Shown piece by piece: positions 9,874 through 24,307 of a stretch of DNA of 64,000 bases (position 1 is its first letter; the number at the start of each line of letters is the position of its first letter). Under the pieces are notes generated by a model that ran no database searches, was not told where the DNA came from, and saw nothing but the letters and a program-made list of their open reading frames with translations. This stretch comes from Pseudorasbora parva. Taxonomy: Eukaryota; Chordata; Actinopteri; Cypriniformes; Gobionidae. The stretch is from contig NC_090178.1 of NCBI RefSeq assembly GCF_024679245.1, positions 18,602,213 through 18,666,212 on the forward strand, in the 5' to 3' direction. The position numbers were made by a program, and so were the translations under genes.

Positions 9874-11779
9874 TCAATACTTGGTCGTGAATCCTTTTGC
9901 AGAAATGACTGCTTCAATGCGGCGTGGCATGGAGGCGATCAGCCTGTGGCACTGCTGAGGTGTTATGGAGGCCCAGGATGCTTCGATAGCGGCCTTAAAG
10001 GGGGGGGTGAAATGCTGTTTCATGCATACTGAGCTTTTACACTGTTAAAGACTTCCCATCCTAAACATAGACAAAGTTTCAAAAACTAATGTTGGACGTT
10101 TGATAGAGTATTTCTGTGTCAAAAATACTCCTTCCGGTTTCTCACAAGTTTCGGAGAGTTTTTTTTTCCGAGTATGGCTCGACTTGACGTTAATAAGAGA
10201 GGAAGATCCTTGTATGGGCCGTACGGGCTCTTCTCCCGGTAGGGTGCGTGTGCGCATGACTAGAGCGAGAGAGGAAATGCACGCCCATAAACACTCGCTC
10301 AGGTGCAGATCCAGTCGTCTGTGAACACTTATGTCGTTATAGTCCGCGTCGCGCTCCACTTTATTCCTATGGGTGATGTCGAGCGACTTCAACACTTCAG
10401 CACAGCATTCCGGGAAGGCAGCGCTGCATTTGAACCGATTTGAATGCAGAAATGACGGGAAGCTTCACAACATCGCTTCAGTCGCGTCTCAAAGTGGATT
10501 TCCACGCCACTGCTGTCACAGGACTTCACCAAATCATACCAAAGAAGTGTGTTTTCGACGGAGCGGTCCCAGCGATAAAGGTTCGGTCATGCTTTGGAAG
10601 CAGCCGGTGAGTAAAACTGCTTCAAATGTCTATGCTGTTGGCTATCATCGCGTGAGTAAACATCAGTAAACGACACGATCGCGTGCTTCGTCATTCAAAT
10701 GCGCTAACGGTTACTCCATTGCTGTTCTATGTATAACGTTACACTAGTCTGACGTTCAAAACCATTTTGCTTGCTACTGCTAAGGCTTAGTAGCATACAA
10801 TAATCCATAAACCGAATCATGTCCTCATAAACTGCGAGTAAACAAGCGTAAATGTTGACAGGCCACTAAATACAGTACATACCACAGAGACGGACGGTCC
10901 TGCTGTTGCTGTTTCTCCTGTTCAATTTATTTCAGCCTCAGATTTGATTCTGGATCATCATATATCTATTAGCTGAGATAGCCAAGGGATTTCTCCTGTT
11001 CACGATCGTCATTCTTTAGCTCCACCCACACGATACGCCCCCAGGCCAATTGAGCACAGTAATACCATGGTCAGTAAACCATTTACCAGTGGTTTTGGCA
11101 CTGTGAGCAGGTGCCAGGTCGTGCTGAAAAACGAAATCTTCATCTCCATTAAGCTTTTCAGCCGATGGAAGCATGAAGTGTTCCAAAATCTCCTGATAGC
11201 TGCATTGACCCTGCCCTTAATAAAACACAGTGGACTAACACCAGCAGCTGACATGGCACCCCAGACCATCACTGACTGTGGGTACTTGACACTGGACTTC
11301 AGGCATTTTGGCATTTCCTTCTCCCCAGTCTTCCTCCAGACTCTGGCACCTTGATTTCCGAATGACATGCAAAATTTGCTTTCATCTGAAAAAAAGTACT
11401 TTGGACCACTGAGCAACAGTCCAGTGCTGCTTCTCTGTAGCCAAAAAGTTGCTTGACCTGGGGAATGCGGCACCTGTAGCCCATTTCCTGCACACGCCTG
11501 TGCACGGTGGCTCTGGATGTTTCTACTGCAGACTCAGTCCGCTGCTTCCGCAGGTCCCCCAAGGTCTGGAATCGGTCCTTCTCCACAATCTTCCTCAGAG
11601 TCCGGTCACCTCGTTGTGCAGCGTTTTTTTGCCACACTTTTTTCTTCCCACAGACTTCCCACTGAGGTGCCTTGATACAGCACTCTGGGAACAGCCTATT
11701 CATTCAGAAATTTCTTTCTGTGTCTTACCCTCTCTTGAGGGTGTCAGTGATGGCCTTCTGGACAGGGTTGGGTCGGCAT
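9874..11779 (-). pseudogene. Tc1 transposase pseudogene (family A copy 1)
   Basis: Remnant of a Tc1/mariner transposase, the enzyme that cuts and pastes the element at TA sites. Read on the minus strand from cat at 11777-11779 to the stop at 9874-9876. Recognisable parts are the helix-turn-helix region (GDRTLRKIVEKDRF, then a TSRATVHRRVQEMGYRCR motif) and the first catalytic Asp in FSDESKF. Damage seen: about 10 bp lost just after the start codon, frame changes either side of the SDESKF motif that are identical to those in copy 2, a 4-bp loss near NAA, and replacement of the stretch with the catalytic Glu by the insertion at 9998-11042. It cannot encode an active enzyme. Confidence 0.88.
9998..11042. 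mobile_element. 1,045-bp insertion inside Tc1 copy 1
   Basis: A G+C-richer block with no similarity to Tc1, beginning aaggggggggtgaaatgctg and ending cacgatacgcccccag. From memory it resembles an interspersed repeat seen in other cyprinid genomes, but I cannot name it. No obvious TIR or TSD is visible. About 91 bp of the host Tc1 (equivalent to 16,471-16,561 in copy 2) is missing at the junction, so it did not enter by simple target duplication. Open frames up to 116 codons (minus strand 10,045-10,395) and 98 codons (plus strand 10,373-10,669) show no domain I recognise. A GTGAGT donor-like site follows at 10,609. Confidence 0.7.
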
Positions 11780-12109
11780 GATTGCGGTTTTGAGTAATGA
11801 ACCAGGCTGGGAGTTTTTAAAAACCTCAGGAATCTTTTGCAGGTGTTTAGAGTTAATTAGTTGATTCAGATGATTAGGTTAATAGCTCGTTTAGAAAACC
11901 TTTTCATGATATGCTAATTTTTTGAGATAGGAATTTTGGGTTTTCATGAGCTGTATGCCAAAATCATCAGTATTAAAACAATAAAAGACCTGAAATATTT
12001 CAGTTGGAGAACAATGAATCTAAAATATATGAAAGTTTAATTTTTATCATTACATTAGGAAAATAATTAACTTTATCACAATATGCAAATTTTTTGAGAA
12101 GGACCTTTA

Positions 12110-12439
12110 TATGACACCTGCGGCATGTTGTAGCTATAGTTTCTAACTGCATTTTAATAACAAATTATATAGATTAAAAAATAAAAATAAAATTTGGTCT
12201 GCATGGTAATGAGGAGCCATCAATGGTCTTTCTTTGTAACTAAACCCTTATTGTAACATACTATAGTTACACAATTACAAGAACTATATGCCATTTTTTA
12301 GGCTGAGTTTAAGTTAGAAAGAGCTTTAAAATATTGACCTTCTTGAATTATTGACTAAACAATCCCCCATGACCATGCCATTGCAATGACATTGCTGTCT
12401 TTGTGGGGATTTTGCCCCATAACTTTACCTGTGCCACAT

Positions 12440-12440
<1 letters not shown>
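12110..12440. other. Non-coding stretch, no gene seen
   Basis: A+T-rich sequence between the Tc1 end and a CA microsatellite. No motif recognised. Confidence 0.4.

Positions 12441-12502
<62 letters not shown>
12441..12502. repeat. (CA)n microsatellite
   Basis: About 31 perfect CA units. Confidence 0.95.
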
Positions 12503-12504
<2 letters not shown>

Positions 12505-12994
12505 TATGGCACAGGGTGGGGGGTCTACAAAATAAGAACTTCAAATGAGACAAGCGCAATAGCCGTCTAAGAGCAGATTATGTCTTTAAAAGTTGATGCC
12601 GTTTCTGTCAGCCAGAGATTAGTACATCACATCACAGATGTCTTATATTTCACTTGGAAAATACCAAGTAATGTTTATCAAACTCTTTGTGAATGTGGAT
12701 GTGAGTTCTCAGCTTAATGGGCCTCTAATAAGACTACTTTCAGATCCAGATTGAAAAGTGCCACCCTTCAAAAAAGGACAGATTTCATATGCTCTGAAAT
12801 GTTGTTCAGATGCTAATAAACTCCATTAGAAAGGCTTTAAAGGAATGAACAGCCACAAATCAGAGTGTGTGCATATACCAGTGTGCATGCAGCGGGTATG
12901 TGAAATGTGTTAAAATTACAAAGTATGCACCAGATTCTTAAAGCTGCAGCCATTCACTTTTACGGTCAGTTTTCTCCTTCAAGTCCATACTGAC
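12503..12994. other. Non-coding stretch, no gene seen
   Basis: Lower repeat content than its surroundings. No long frame. Confidence 0.35.
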
Positions 12995-13029
12995 ATGGCG
13001 AAGAAGCAGTTTAAAGAGAATCTTGGCGA
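12995..13029 (+). other. Candidate short 5' coding exon
   Basis: ATGGCGAAGAAGCAG... reads MAKKQFKENLG and is then cut by GTAAGT at 13030-13035, a consensus donor. Without splicing it stops at once (12 codons). The codon pattern is plausible, but there is no matched downstream exon. It could also be part of an uncharacterised repeat or chance. Confidence 0.2.
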
Positions 13030-13133
13030 GTAAGTCAAATCTAGTTAAACCGTCAGCATGTTAGCTACCTTAATATTAACATATCTGGTTTCATAGGCAA
13101 TTATATCACCTCTTTGATAACTGATATTTGTTA

Positions 13134-13336
13134 CAGACATTATTTATTCACTCTCAATGTGGCTTTCTATCTTCTGGAGAACACAAAAGCTTTTAAAGAA
13201 TACTGGTAGGCAACTGTTTTGCTTAACATTGACTTTCATTTGTATAGATACAAAAAAAGAAAAAGAAAACATCTTTTATTTTCCACAGAAGAACGTCATG
13301 GTTTGTAACAAATACAGGAAGAAAAATGATGGGGGA
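13134..13336. mobile_element. Degenerate TTAA fold-back MITE remnant
   Basis: It contains worn arm sequences of the same kind as 41,372-41,590: ctttctatcttctggagaac on one side and ttttattttccacagaagaa with catggtttgtaacaaa on the other, which form a rough inverted pair. The ends are lost. Confidence 0.5.
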
Positions 13337-13347
13337 AAAATGCTGGA

Positions 13348-13400
13348 TTGAAACGCAAAGATGTGGGGGGGGGGGGTTGAAACGCAAAGATGTGGGGGGG
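13348..13400. repeat. Tandem duplication, 29-bp unit with G run
   Basis: ttgaaacgcaaagatg followed by a run of G occurs twice in tandem, at 13348 and 13377. The second G run is shorter. Probably replication slippage. Confidence 0.85.
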
Positions 13401-13582
13401 ATGTATCCCAAAAAAAAATTTTGGGATAAATTATTTATTTTGTAAAATAAATGCACATTAACTACATTCCTATAGGAATTCCTTTATTCTTTTATATCTT
13501 TTTTTTGTGTTTATAAACTCATAAGTAACAGTTTCATTTAATAAATTATTAATAATACATATATTAATTGGCATAATAATAA

Positions 13583-13639
<57 letters not shown>
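13583..13639. repeat. (ATT)n microsatellite
   Basis: About 19 units of ATT. Confidence 0.95.
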
Positions 13640-13847
13640 TCCTCAAAACTCTTTAAATCGAGCCACAGTGGCTTCCACTTCCACTTCTACAACAACAACA
13701 ACTTATTTTTACCTGGCAGTGCCATTGGATTAAAACGCTACTTTATTTGTAAACTGTTTTTGAAATATTTTGATTTTTGACAATAATTTAATTCACAACT
13801 TGCATGGAAAAATAGTGGTGGACTGCATACCTGCACATCAGAGGTAA

Positions 13848-14117
13848 AAGAAAAAGAAGCCAGTTCTAGATGAGATCATGGGCAGAGAAACATCCACCAA
13901 GAGTTCAGGGTTCAGCCAATGTACCACTGAAATCATTCCTGCAGTGGAGAGAACAGTCAGCATTAATGAGGAGGAGGAACAACAGGAAATGGTGAGTGTG
14001 TGCTCTTCCTGTACACAGGCCACAGAGGTGAACAGAAAAAGACTATTGGCTGATAAGAAGGGTGATGTCACAGAATTAGAGATGATTTCAGTTCAAACAT
14101 ACAGCAGAAATGCATAA
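13848..14117 (+). other. Candidate host exon or short ORF
   Basis: An open segment after a stop at 13845-13847 runs KKKKPVLDEIMGRETSTK and on, with a Glu-rich block (NEEEEQQEM) at codons 32-40 from the Met at 13878, ending TYSRNA-stop at 14115-14117. A donor-like GTGAGT lies at 13990-13995, straight after EEEEQQEM. Codon choice looks more protein-like than in neighbouring frames, and the segment is not repeated elsewhere in the window. There is no convincing acceptor in front and no match I recognise. Confidence 0.22.
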
Positions 14118-14186
14118 TTCACACACTCATACATGCCGGTGCAGCCCACACACACAAGCAAGAATTGTCTCAACACTATAACCACC

Positions 14187-14187
<1 letters not shown>

Positions 14188-14221
<34 letters not shown>
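14188..14221. repeat. (CA)n microsatellite
   Basis: About 17 CA units. Confidence 0.95.
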
Positions 14222-14222
<1 letters not shown>

Positions 14223-15395
14223 AACGAATTCACCCAAGTGGCAGCCCCTCAAAGTAGCGGTATGAGTAGAGAATGGAGTAAATTAGCCAGTATGTGTGAC
14301 TGGATCGCTCCAGAAATAGCCAGGGTAATGTATTATCATAGCGGCCGGTGCTTTGCACAATGGTGCCCTTAATAATACAGTTCATTTCTGCTGAAATAAA
14401 TAAGGGCTCCATTTCCATCTTATTTCATGCAAATGATGGCAGCTCAAACAGGTAGAGGGAGTACTGTGTGTGCGTGTGTGAGCAGTGAAGGGGGGTGTCA
14501 TGGTGTCGGGATGAATTCAAATGAGCTCCAGGCCCCTAGAGTGTGGCAATGACTCCCACGCCACCTTGCCAGTCGCTGACACACACTCACACACAGTCGA
14601 TATGGCCGCCGTTACACACACTGCAGTGCTGCCAATATCAATTTCCTTGAATGCTCCTCAGGAGAACAGCACTCTGAGGAAGACAAAGAACACCGTGTCT
14701 CTTTTCCTTTCTCCATATGATAAACAATCATAAAGAAAACTACATTTGGTATGCTATGTAAACGGTGGCGATGAAGACATACTGTGACTCTGAGGAGACA
14801 CAAAAATCTGAAAAATGCAGTCCTTCGAGGGCGGTTTTTTAACGCTTTCTTCAAGATGAAACAGCGGTCACAAGCCACTTTACTGTACTTCCGTAATGTA
14901 CTTCCTGACAGGATCTTTAATGAGAGAATAAAAAAATACTAAAATCAAATCCTGATTTTTATATACTGGGAATGTATTGGGAAATGAAGTCTCCGCAGCA
15001 AATACATTTTTAATTATGACATATTAAGGGAAGATTACAAAAACACTTTAGAAAAACAAGATTTTTAAAAAAAAAAGAATGGAACTGAGGGAAGATTTTA
15101 AAAATGGGGGGGGAAATGAGGGAAGAATACATACAATTATTTTTATTTTATAATTTTTAATTTATAAATGAAATTGAAGTAAGATTATGAAAGCAATTTT
15201 GAAAGAAGAAAAAAACATTACAAACATAAATGTAAAAACAAATTTGAGAGGTTAAATTAAGAGAACTATTACAATGACCTTTTTCTTTATAATATCTGAA
15301 TCGTTCAGAATTTTAATATATTTTTATAATATTAGTGCTGTCAAATCAAATCGGTTAACTGTTAAATCATGATTAATCACATTTATTTATTTGTA
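14222..15395. other. Non-coding stretch
   Basis: No gene seen. The latter part is very A+T-rich with a G9 run near 15,105. At 15,335-15,385 gtgctgtcaaat ... gattaatcac resembles the terminus of a hAT-like element cut off by the Tc1 insertion at 15,396. The direct repeat at 15,028-15,100 is listed separately. Confidence 0.4.
15028..15100. repeat. Direct repeat, left copy (partner 17,080-17,150)
   Basis: gggaagattacaaaaacact followed by ttagaaaaac.agattttt recurs at 17,080, on the far side of Tc1 copy 2. It is diverged further out but keeps a ggaagattt motif at similar spacing. Confidence 0.8.
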
Positions 15396-16961
15396 TACAG
15401 ATCCTTCTCAAAAAATAGCATATGTGATAAAAGTTATTTTCCATAATGTAATGATAAAAATTAAACTCATATATTTTAGATTCATTGCACACCAACTGAA
15501 ATATTGCAGGTCTTTTATTGTTTTAATACTGATGATTTTGGCATACAGCTCATGAAAACCCAAAAATCTCAAAAAATTAGCATATCATGAAAAGGTTCTC
15601 TAAACGAGCTATTAACCTAATCATCTGAATCAACTAATTAACTCTAAACACCTGCAAAAGATTCCTGAGGCTTTTAAAAACTCCCAGCCTGGTTCATTAC
15701 TCAAAACCGCAATCATGGGGAAGACTGCCGACCCGGCCCTGTCCAGAAGGCCATCATTGACACCCTCAAGCGAGAGGTTAAGACACAGAAAGAAATTTCT
15801 GAACGAATAGGCTGTTCTCAGAGTGCTGTATCAAGGCACCTCAGTGGGAAGTCTGTGGAAGGAAAAAGTGTGGCAAAAAATGCTGCACAACGAGAAGAGG
15901 TGACCGGACCCTGAGGAAGATTGTGGAGAAGGACCGATTCCAGACCTTGGGGGACCTGCGGAAGCAGTGGACTGAGTCTGGAGTAGAAACATCCAGAGCC
16001 ACCGTGCACAGGCGTGTGCAGGAAATGGGCTACAGGTGCCGCATTCCCCAGGTCAAGCCACTTTTTGGCTACAGAGAAGCAGCACTGGACTATTGCTCAG
16101 TGGTCCAAAGTACTTTTTTTCAGATGAAAGCAAATTTTGCATGTCATTCGGAAATCAAGGTGCCAGAGTCTGGAGGAAGGCTGGGGAGAAGGAAATGCCA
16201 AAATGCCTGAAGTCCAGTGTCAAGTACCCACAGTCAGTGATGGTCTGGGGTGCCATGTCAGCTGCTGGTGTTGGTCCACTGTGTTTTATCAAGGGCAGGG
16301 TCAATGCAGCTAGCTATCAGGAGATTTTGGAACACTTCATGCTTCCGTCTGCTGAAAAGCTTTATGGAGATGAAGATTTCGTTTTTCAGCACGACCTGGC
16401 ACCTTCTCACAGTGCCAAAACCACTGGTAAATGGTTTACTGGCCATGGTATTACTGTGCTCAATTGGCCTGCCAACTCTCCTGACCTGAACCTCATAGAG
16501 AATCTGTGGGATATTGTGAAGAGAAAGTTGAGACACGCAAGACCCAACACTCTGGATGAGCTTAAGGCCGCTATCGAAGCATCTTGGGCCTCCATAACAC
16601 CTCAGCAGTGCCACAGGCTGATCGCCTCCATGCCACGCCGCATTGAAGCAGTCATTTCTGCAAAAGGATTCCCGACCAAGTATTGAGTGCATAACTGAAC
16701 ATAATTATTTGAAGGTTAACTTTTTTTTGTATTAAAAACACTTTTCTTTTATTGGTCGGATGAAATATGCTAATTTTTTGAGATAGGAATTTTGGGTTTT
16801 CATGAGCTGTATGCCAAAATCATCATTATTAAAACAATAAGAGACCTGAAATATTTCAGTTGGTGTGCAATGAATCTAAAATATATGAAAGTTTAATTTT
16901 TATCATTACATTATGGAAAATAATGAACTTTATCACAATATGCTTTTTTTTTTAGAAGGAC

Positions 16962-16966
<5 letters not shown>
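15396..16966 (+). mobile_element. Tc1-like element, family A copy 2
   Basis: A 1.57-kb element with TA on each side, ends CAGATCCTTCTCAAAAA and AGAAGGACCTG, and terminal inverted repeats of about 195-200 bp. The single central gene is a transposase pseudogene (15,715-16,686). The right end runs straight into a TA microsatellite. Confidence 0.93.
15715..16686 (+). pseudogene. Tc1 transposase pseudogene (family A copy 2), DD34E type
   Basis: The best preserved transposase in the window. From ATG at 15,715 (MGKTAD) the reading moves through at least four frames: MGKTAD (frame of 15,715), then an IIDTLKREVKTQKEISERIG helix-turn-helix (from 15,741), then GDRTLRKIVEKDRF and the second DNA-binding helix, then KQHWTIAQWSKVLF (from 16,077), then FSDESKF to the stop at 16,684-16,686. 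The catalytic residues are Asp in SDESKF, Asp in VFQHDLAPSH and Glu in LNLIENLW; counting the residues between the last two gives 34, the DD34E signature of Tc1. The final frame is open for 216 codons. The frame change at 16,114-16,120 lies in a run of seven T. The lesions make it inactive. Confidence 0.93.

Positions 16967-17054
<88 letters not shown>
16965..17054. repeat. (TA)n microsatellite at Tc1 end
   Basis: About 44 TA units with one interruption, starting exactly at the TA target duplication of Tc1 copy 2. Confidence 0.95.
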
Positions 17055-17056
<2 letters not shown>

Positions 17057-17079
17057 AAGTTTTTTTCTCTACATTTTCA

Positions 17080-17150
17080 GGGAAGATTACAAAAACACTT
17101 TAGAAAAACTAGATTTTTTATCAATGAATGGCCCTGATGGAAGATTTAAA
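17080..17150. repeat. Direct repeat, right copy (partner 15,028-15,100)
   Basis: See the left copy. The two flank Tc1 copy 2 and the TA tract. Confidence 0.8.
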
Positions 17151-18907
<1,757 letters not shown>

Positions 18908-19255
18908 CTACTGTTCAAAGGTTTTGTGTGGGAAATATTTTTAATGACTTTCAAAGTCTCTTATATTCAACTAGACAGTAACATTGTGGATATATTATTA
19001 TAATTGAACAACCATTTCCTATTTGAATATATTTTACAATGTCATTTATTCCTGTGATGGCAAAGCTGAATTTTCAGCATCATTACGCCAGTCCTTTAGG
19101 AATCATTCTAATATGCTGGTTTGGTGCCAGTGACATTTCTTATTATTATAAATGTTGAACTAATGTATCATTTTCAGTTCAAAAGGAAATCATTAATTTA
19201 AAAAATGTTGTAACATTATGTTTAAGTGTCCTTGCTAAATAAAAGTATTTATTAT
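18908..19255. mobile_element. Fold-back MITE family C, partial copy
   Basis: It begins cactactgttcaaaggtttt, and its interior (tttattcctgtgatggcaaa, then gctgaattttcagcatcatt) matches the copies at 28,716 and 42,758. It closes with cttgctaaataaaagtattt. Only one arm is kept. Confidence 0.8.
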
Positions 19256-21030
19256 TTAGGTAACACTTTACAATAAGGTTTCTTTAGCAACATCCTCTCA
19301 GAACACCTTAGCAATTACATTGCAGCAAATATTTGGCCTAAACATTATAATTAATCAATTCTTAACCATATGACTAAACCGTTTCAAAGTCAGCAAAATC
19401 ATGAAATCAGTACAACATTCATTTGGGAAATTCTGTGGAACACATTATGATTTACAGTATACTTATCTGATACCTTACATCTCTGTCATTACATCTACAG
19501 GGCCCAATTAGCAACGTGTATTACTTCCAAAGTGCAAATGAAAATGATAAAATTGAAATGTCTATCTAATATTATACCATTTATCTTCAGCTGCTATTTT
19601 GTTCGGGCTTTGCAACATAAGTTCAGAAAGAAAAGATAATCCCACTTTGTCTTCCAGTGTCATATCCTGAAGGGCGGAGGTTAGCTTAAGACGACACACC
19701 TCCCGCTGACACCACTGAGTCTCCGCGCTGGGTGTCTTTGTGTGTACCGATCCTGTTCTGAATCATGATTTGTAGCTAAGAGATGTACGGCACAGACACA
19801 CAGTGACAGCAGGTTGGCAAATCAATACAAGTATGTGTGTGTGTCAGGGGTGTTTTCTCCAAGGGGAAAGGGGGAACATCTGTCCCCCTTGAAAAAATAA
19901 AATTTGGAAAAAAATTATTTATATATATTTATATATAATATATATATATATATCAATTATTATATAACTATATTTTTATATACCATTTTTTTCAAGAGGG
20001 ACAGTGGAATTTATATACATAATTCTACAGTGACATCAGTGGATACGGTTTCAGAGTGAATCGGCTTACCTTAAGCTTACTGTACAGGCGAGAAGTCACG
20101 TGACAGGAGGCCTCCTAGTGCCTATCAATGAGTGCAAATGTCCACAAATCATCCGGAATGGGTCAAACTGGAAATTAACAGAATAATTACAGATTACACA
20201 ACTCATAAAAACTGAGCAAGGCAATACTTAGTGGTGATAGTAAAATCAAACAAACAAACAATAAATAAATAAAGAGCGACCAATAAAAAAAAAATTATGA
20301 ATACAAAATAAATAAAAGCTGCATGAAATGCTTTTAATAAATAGTATATTAACATAAGCATGAATGCAAAAAATATTATATTGGTCACTTGTTGATAAGT
20401 GTGAGGTAAATGGTGTTACACCTAGAAAACGAGTTATCATCATCAGAAGGATCATGAAATTTGGTTAAAGACCTAAATCCATTTTAAAATTTCATGTTTG
20501 TCTGATCTCCCACCACACAGACATTGCAAACTAAAATGTCTAATTTTCTCTCTAACCATTTGCTGATTAATCTGTTCATTAATCTATCCCTTGTGCATAC
20601 AATTATGATGTGTAACAATACACAACTGCAACAGTAATGAGCGTCACTAGTTATTAAAGTAAGGACTGTTTCGCTTTGCCTTTTCATTTTTACTTGAAAT
20701 GACACAATTGCCAAAAGCTTATTAAATTACAGGCTTATTCATATGTATGAATACACTCACCTCTTCCAGTATGAAAATGTCTTGAAGTCAATATCATATT
20801 GACATCATATCAAATCAGATCAATATCAAATTCAAGACATAATAGACCTAGTGATGGGAAAACTGAAGCTGTATACACACAAACAATCACTTTGCATACA
20901 AACCTTTTCTACAGACCCACAAGCATCATAAACGATCATGATTCTAGACAGATACATAATAGCACATACATCTGAGAGACAGCTATGTGCATGCAAAACC
21001 ATGCACAATGATGTACATACAAATAGCAAA
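19256..21030. other. Non-coding stretch
   Basis: No gene seen. At 19,848-20,010 gtgttttctccaaggggaaa and tttttttcaagagggaca flank a TA-rich core and may be a small worn element. The rest is A+T-rich, with open frames under 80 codons. Confidence 0.4.
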
Positions 21031-22993
<1,963 letters not shown>

Positions 22994-24307
22994 TTAAAGA
23001 GATAGTTCACCCAAAACTGAAAATGATACCCTCAAGCCATCCAAGGTGTATATGACATTCTTCTTTCAGACGAATACAATCAGAATTAGAGTTATTAAAA
23101 TATCCTGGCATATCCAAGCATTATAATGAATAGCAGCTCAAAATTTTAAGCCTCAAAAAAGTGTATCCATTCATTATAAAAGTAATCCACACGGCTCCGA
23201 GTCTGCCGGAAGCTAGACACTTTACTTTATAGCACAAAAACAAAAATAACAACTTTATGTTTATGTTAAATATGGATATTTTTCTTACACAAAACCATTG
23301 ATTCACTTCAGTAGAACTTGATTAGCCCCCCTGGAATACTTTTATAATGGATGGATATTTTTTGGGCTTCAAATTTTAACCTGCCATTCACTGCCATTAT
23401 AAGGCTTGGAAGAGCCAGGACTTTTTTTAATATAACTCTGATTGTATTTGTCTGAACGAAGAATGTCATATACACCTACGCTCACCTAACGGATTATTAG
23501 GAACACCTGTTCCTCTCCTGAACTCCAAACTGAATGTCAGAATGGGAAAGAAAGGTGATTTAAGCAATTTTGAGCGTGGCATGGTTGTTGGTGCCAGACG
23601 GGCCGGTCTGAGTAATTCACAATCAGCTCAGTTACTGGGATTTTCACGCACAACCATTTCTAGGGTTTACAAAGAATGGTGTGAAAAGGGAAAAACATCC
23701 AGTATGCGGCAGTCATGTGGGTGCAAATACCTTATTGACGCTAGAGGTCAGAGGAGAATGGGCCGACTGATTCAAGCTGATAGAAGAGCAACTTTGACTG
23801 AAATAACCGCTCGTTACAACCGAGGTATGCAGCAAAGCATTTGTGAAGCCACAACGTGGACAACCTTGAGGCGGATGGACTACAAAAGCAGAAGACACCA
23901 CCGGGTACCATCTCCACTACAAATAGGAAAAAGAGGCTACAATTTCCACAAGCTCACCAAAACTGTTAAAGACTGGAAAACTGTTGCCTGGTCTGATGAG
24001 TCTCGATTTGTTGAGACATTCAGATGGTAGAGTCAGAATTTGGCGTAAACAGAATGAGAACATGGATCCAACAAGCGTTGTTACCACTGTGCAGGCTGGT
24101 GGTGGTGTAATGGTGTGGGGGATGTTTTCTTGGCACACTTTAGGCCCCTTAGTGCCAATTGGGCATCATTTAAATGCCATGGTCTACCTGAGCATTGTTT
24201 CTGACCATGTCCATCCCTTTATGACCACCATGTACCCATCCTCTGATGTCCACTTCCAGCAGGATAATACACAATGTCACAAACCTCGAATAATTTAAAA
24301 TTGGTTT

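Larger units (their letters stand above)
9606..12109 (-). mobile_element. Tc1-like element, family A copy 1, interrupted
   Basis: Terminal repeats of about 195 bp lie at both ends. The left end is intact (TA-CAGGTCCTTTTCAAAAA); the right end reads ..gagaaggacct followed by ttat, so its last base and TA are worn. It is closely similar to copy 2 at 15,396-16,966 but in the opposite orientation. A 1,045-bp foreign segment (9998-11042) replaces about 91 bp of the transposase. Long inverted repeats of this sort are typical of the IR/DR group of Tc1 transposons. Confidence 0.9.
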
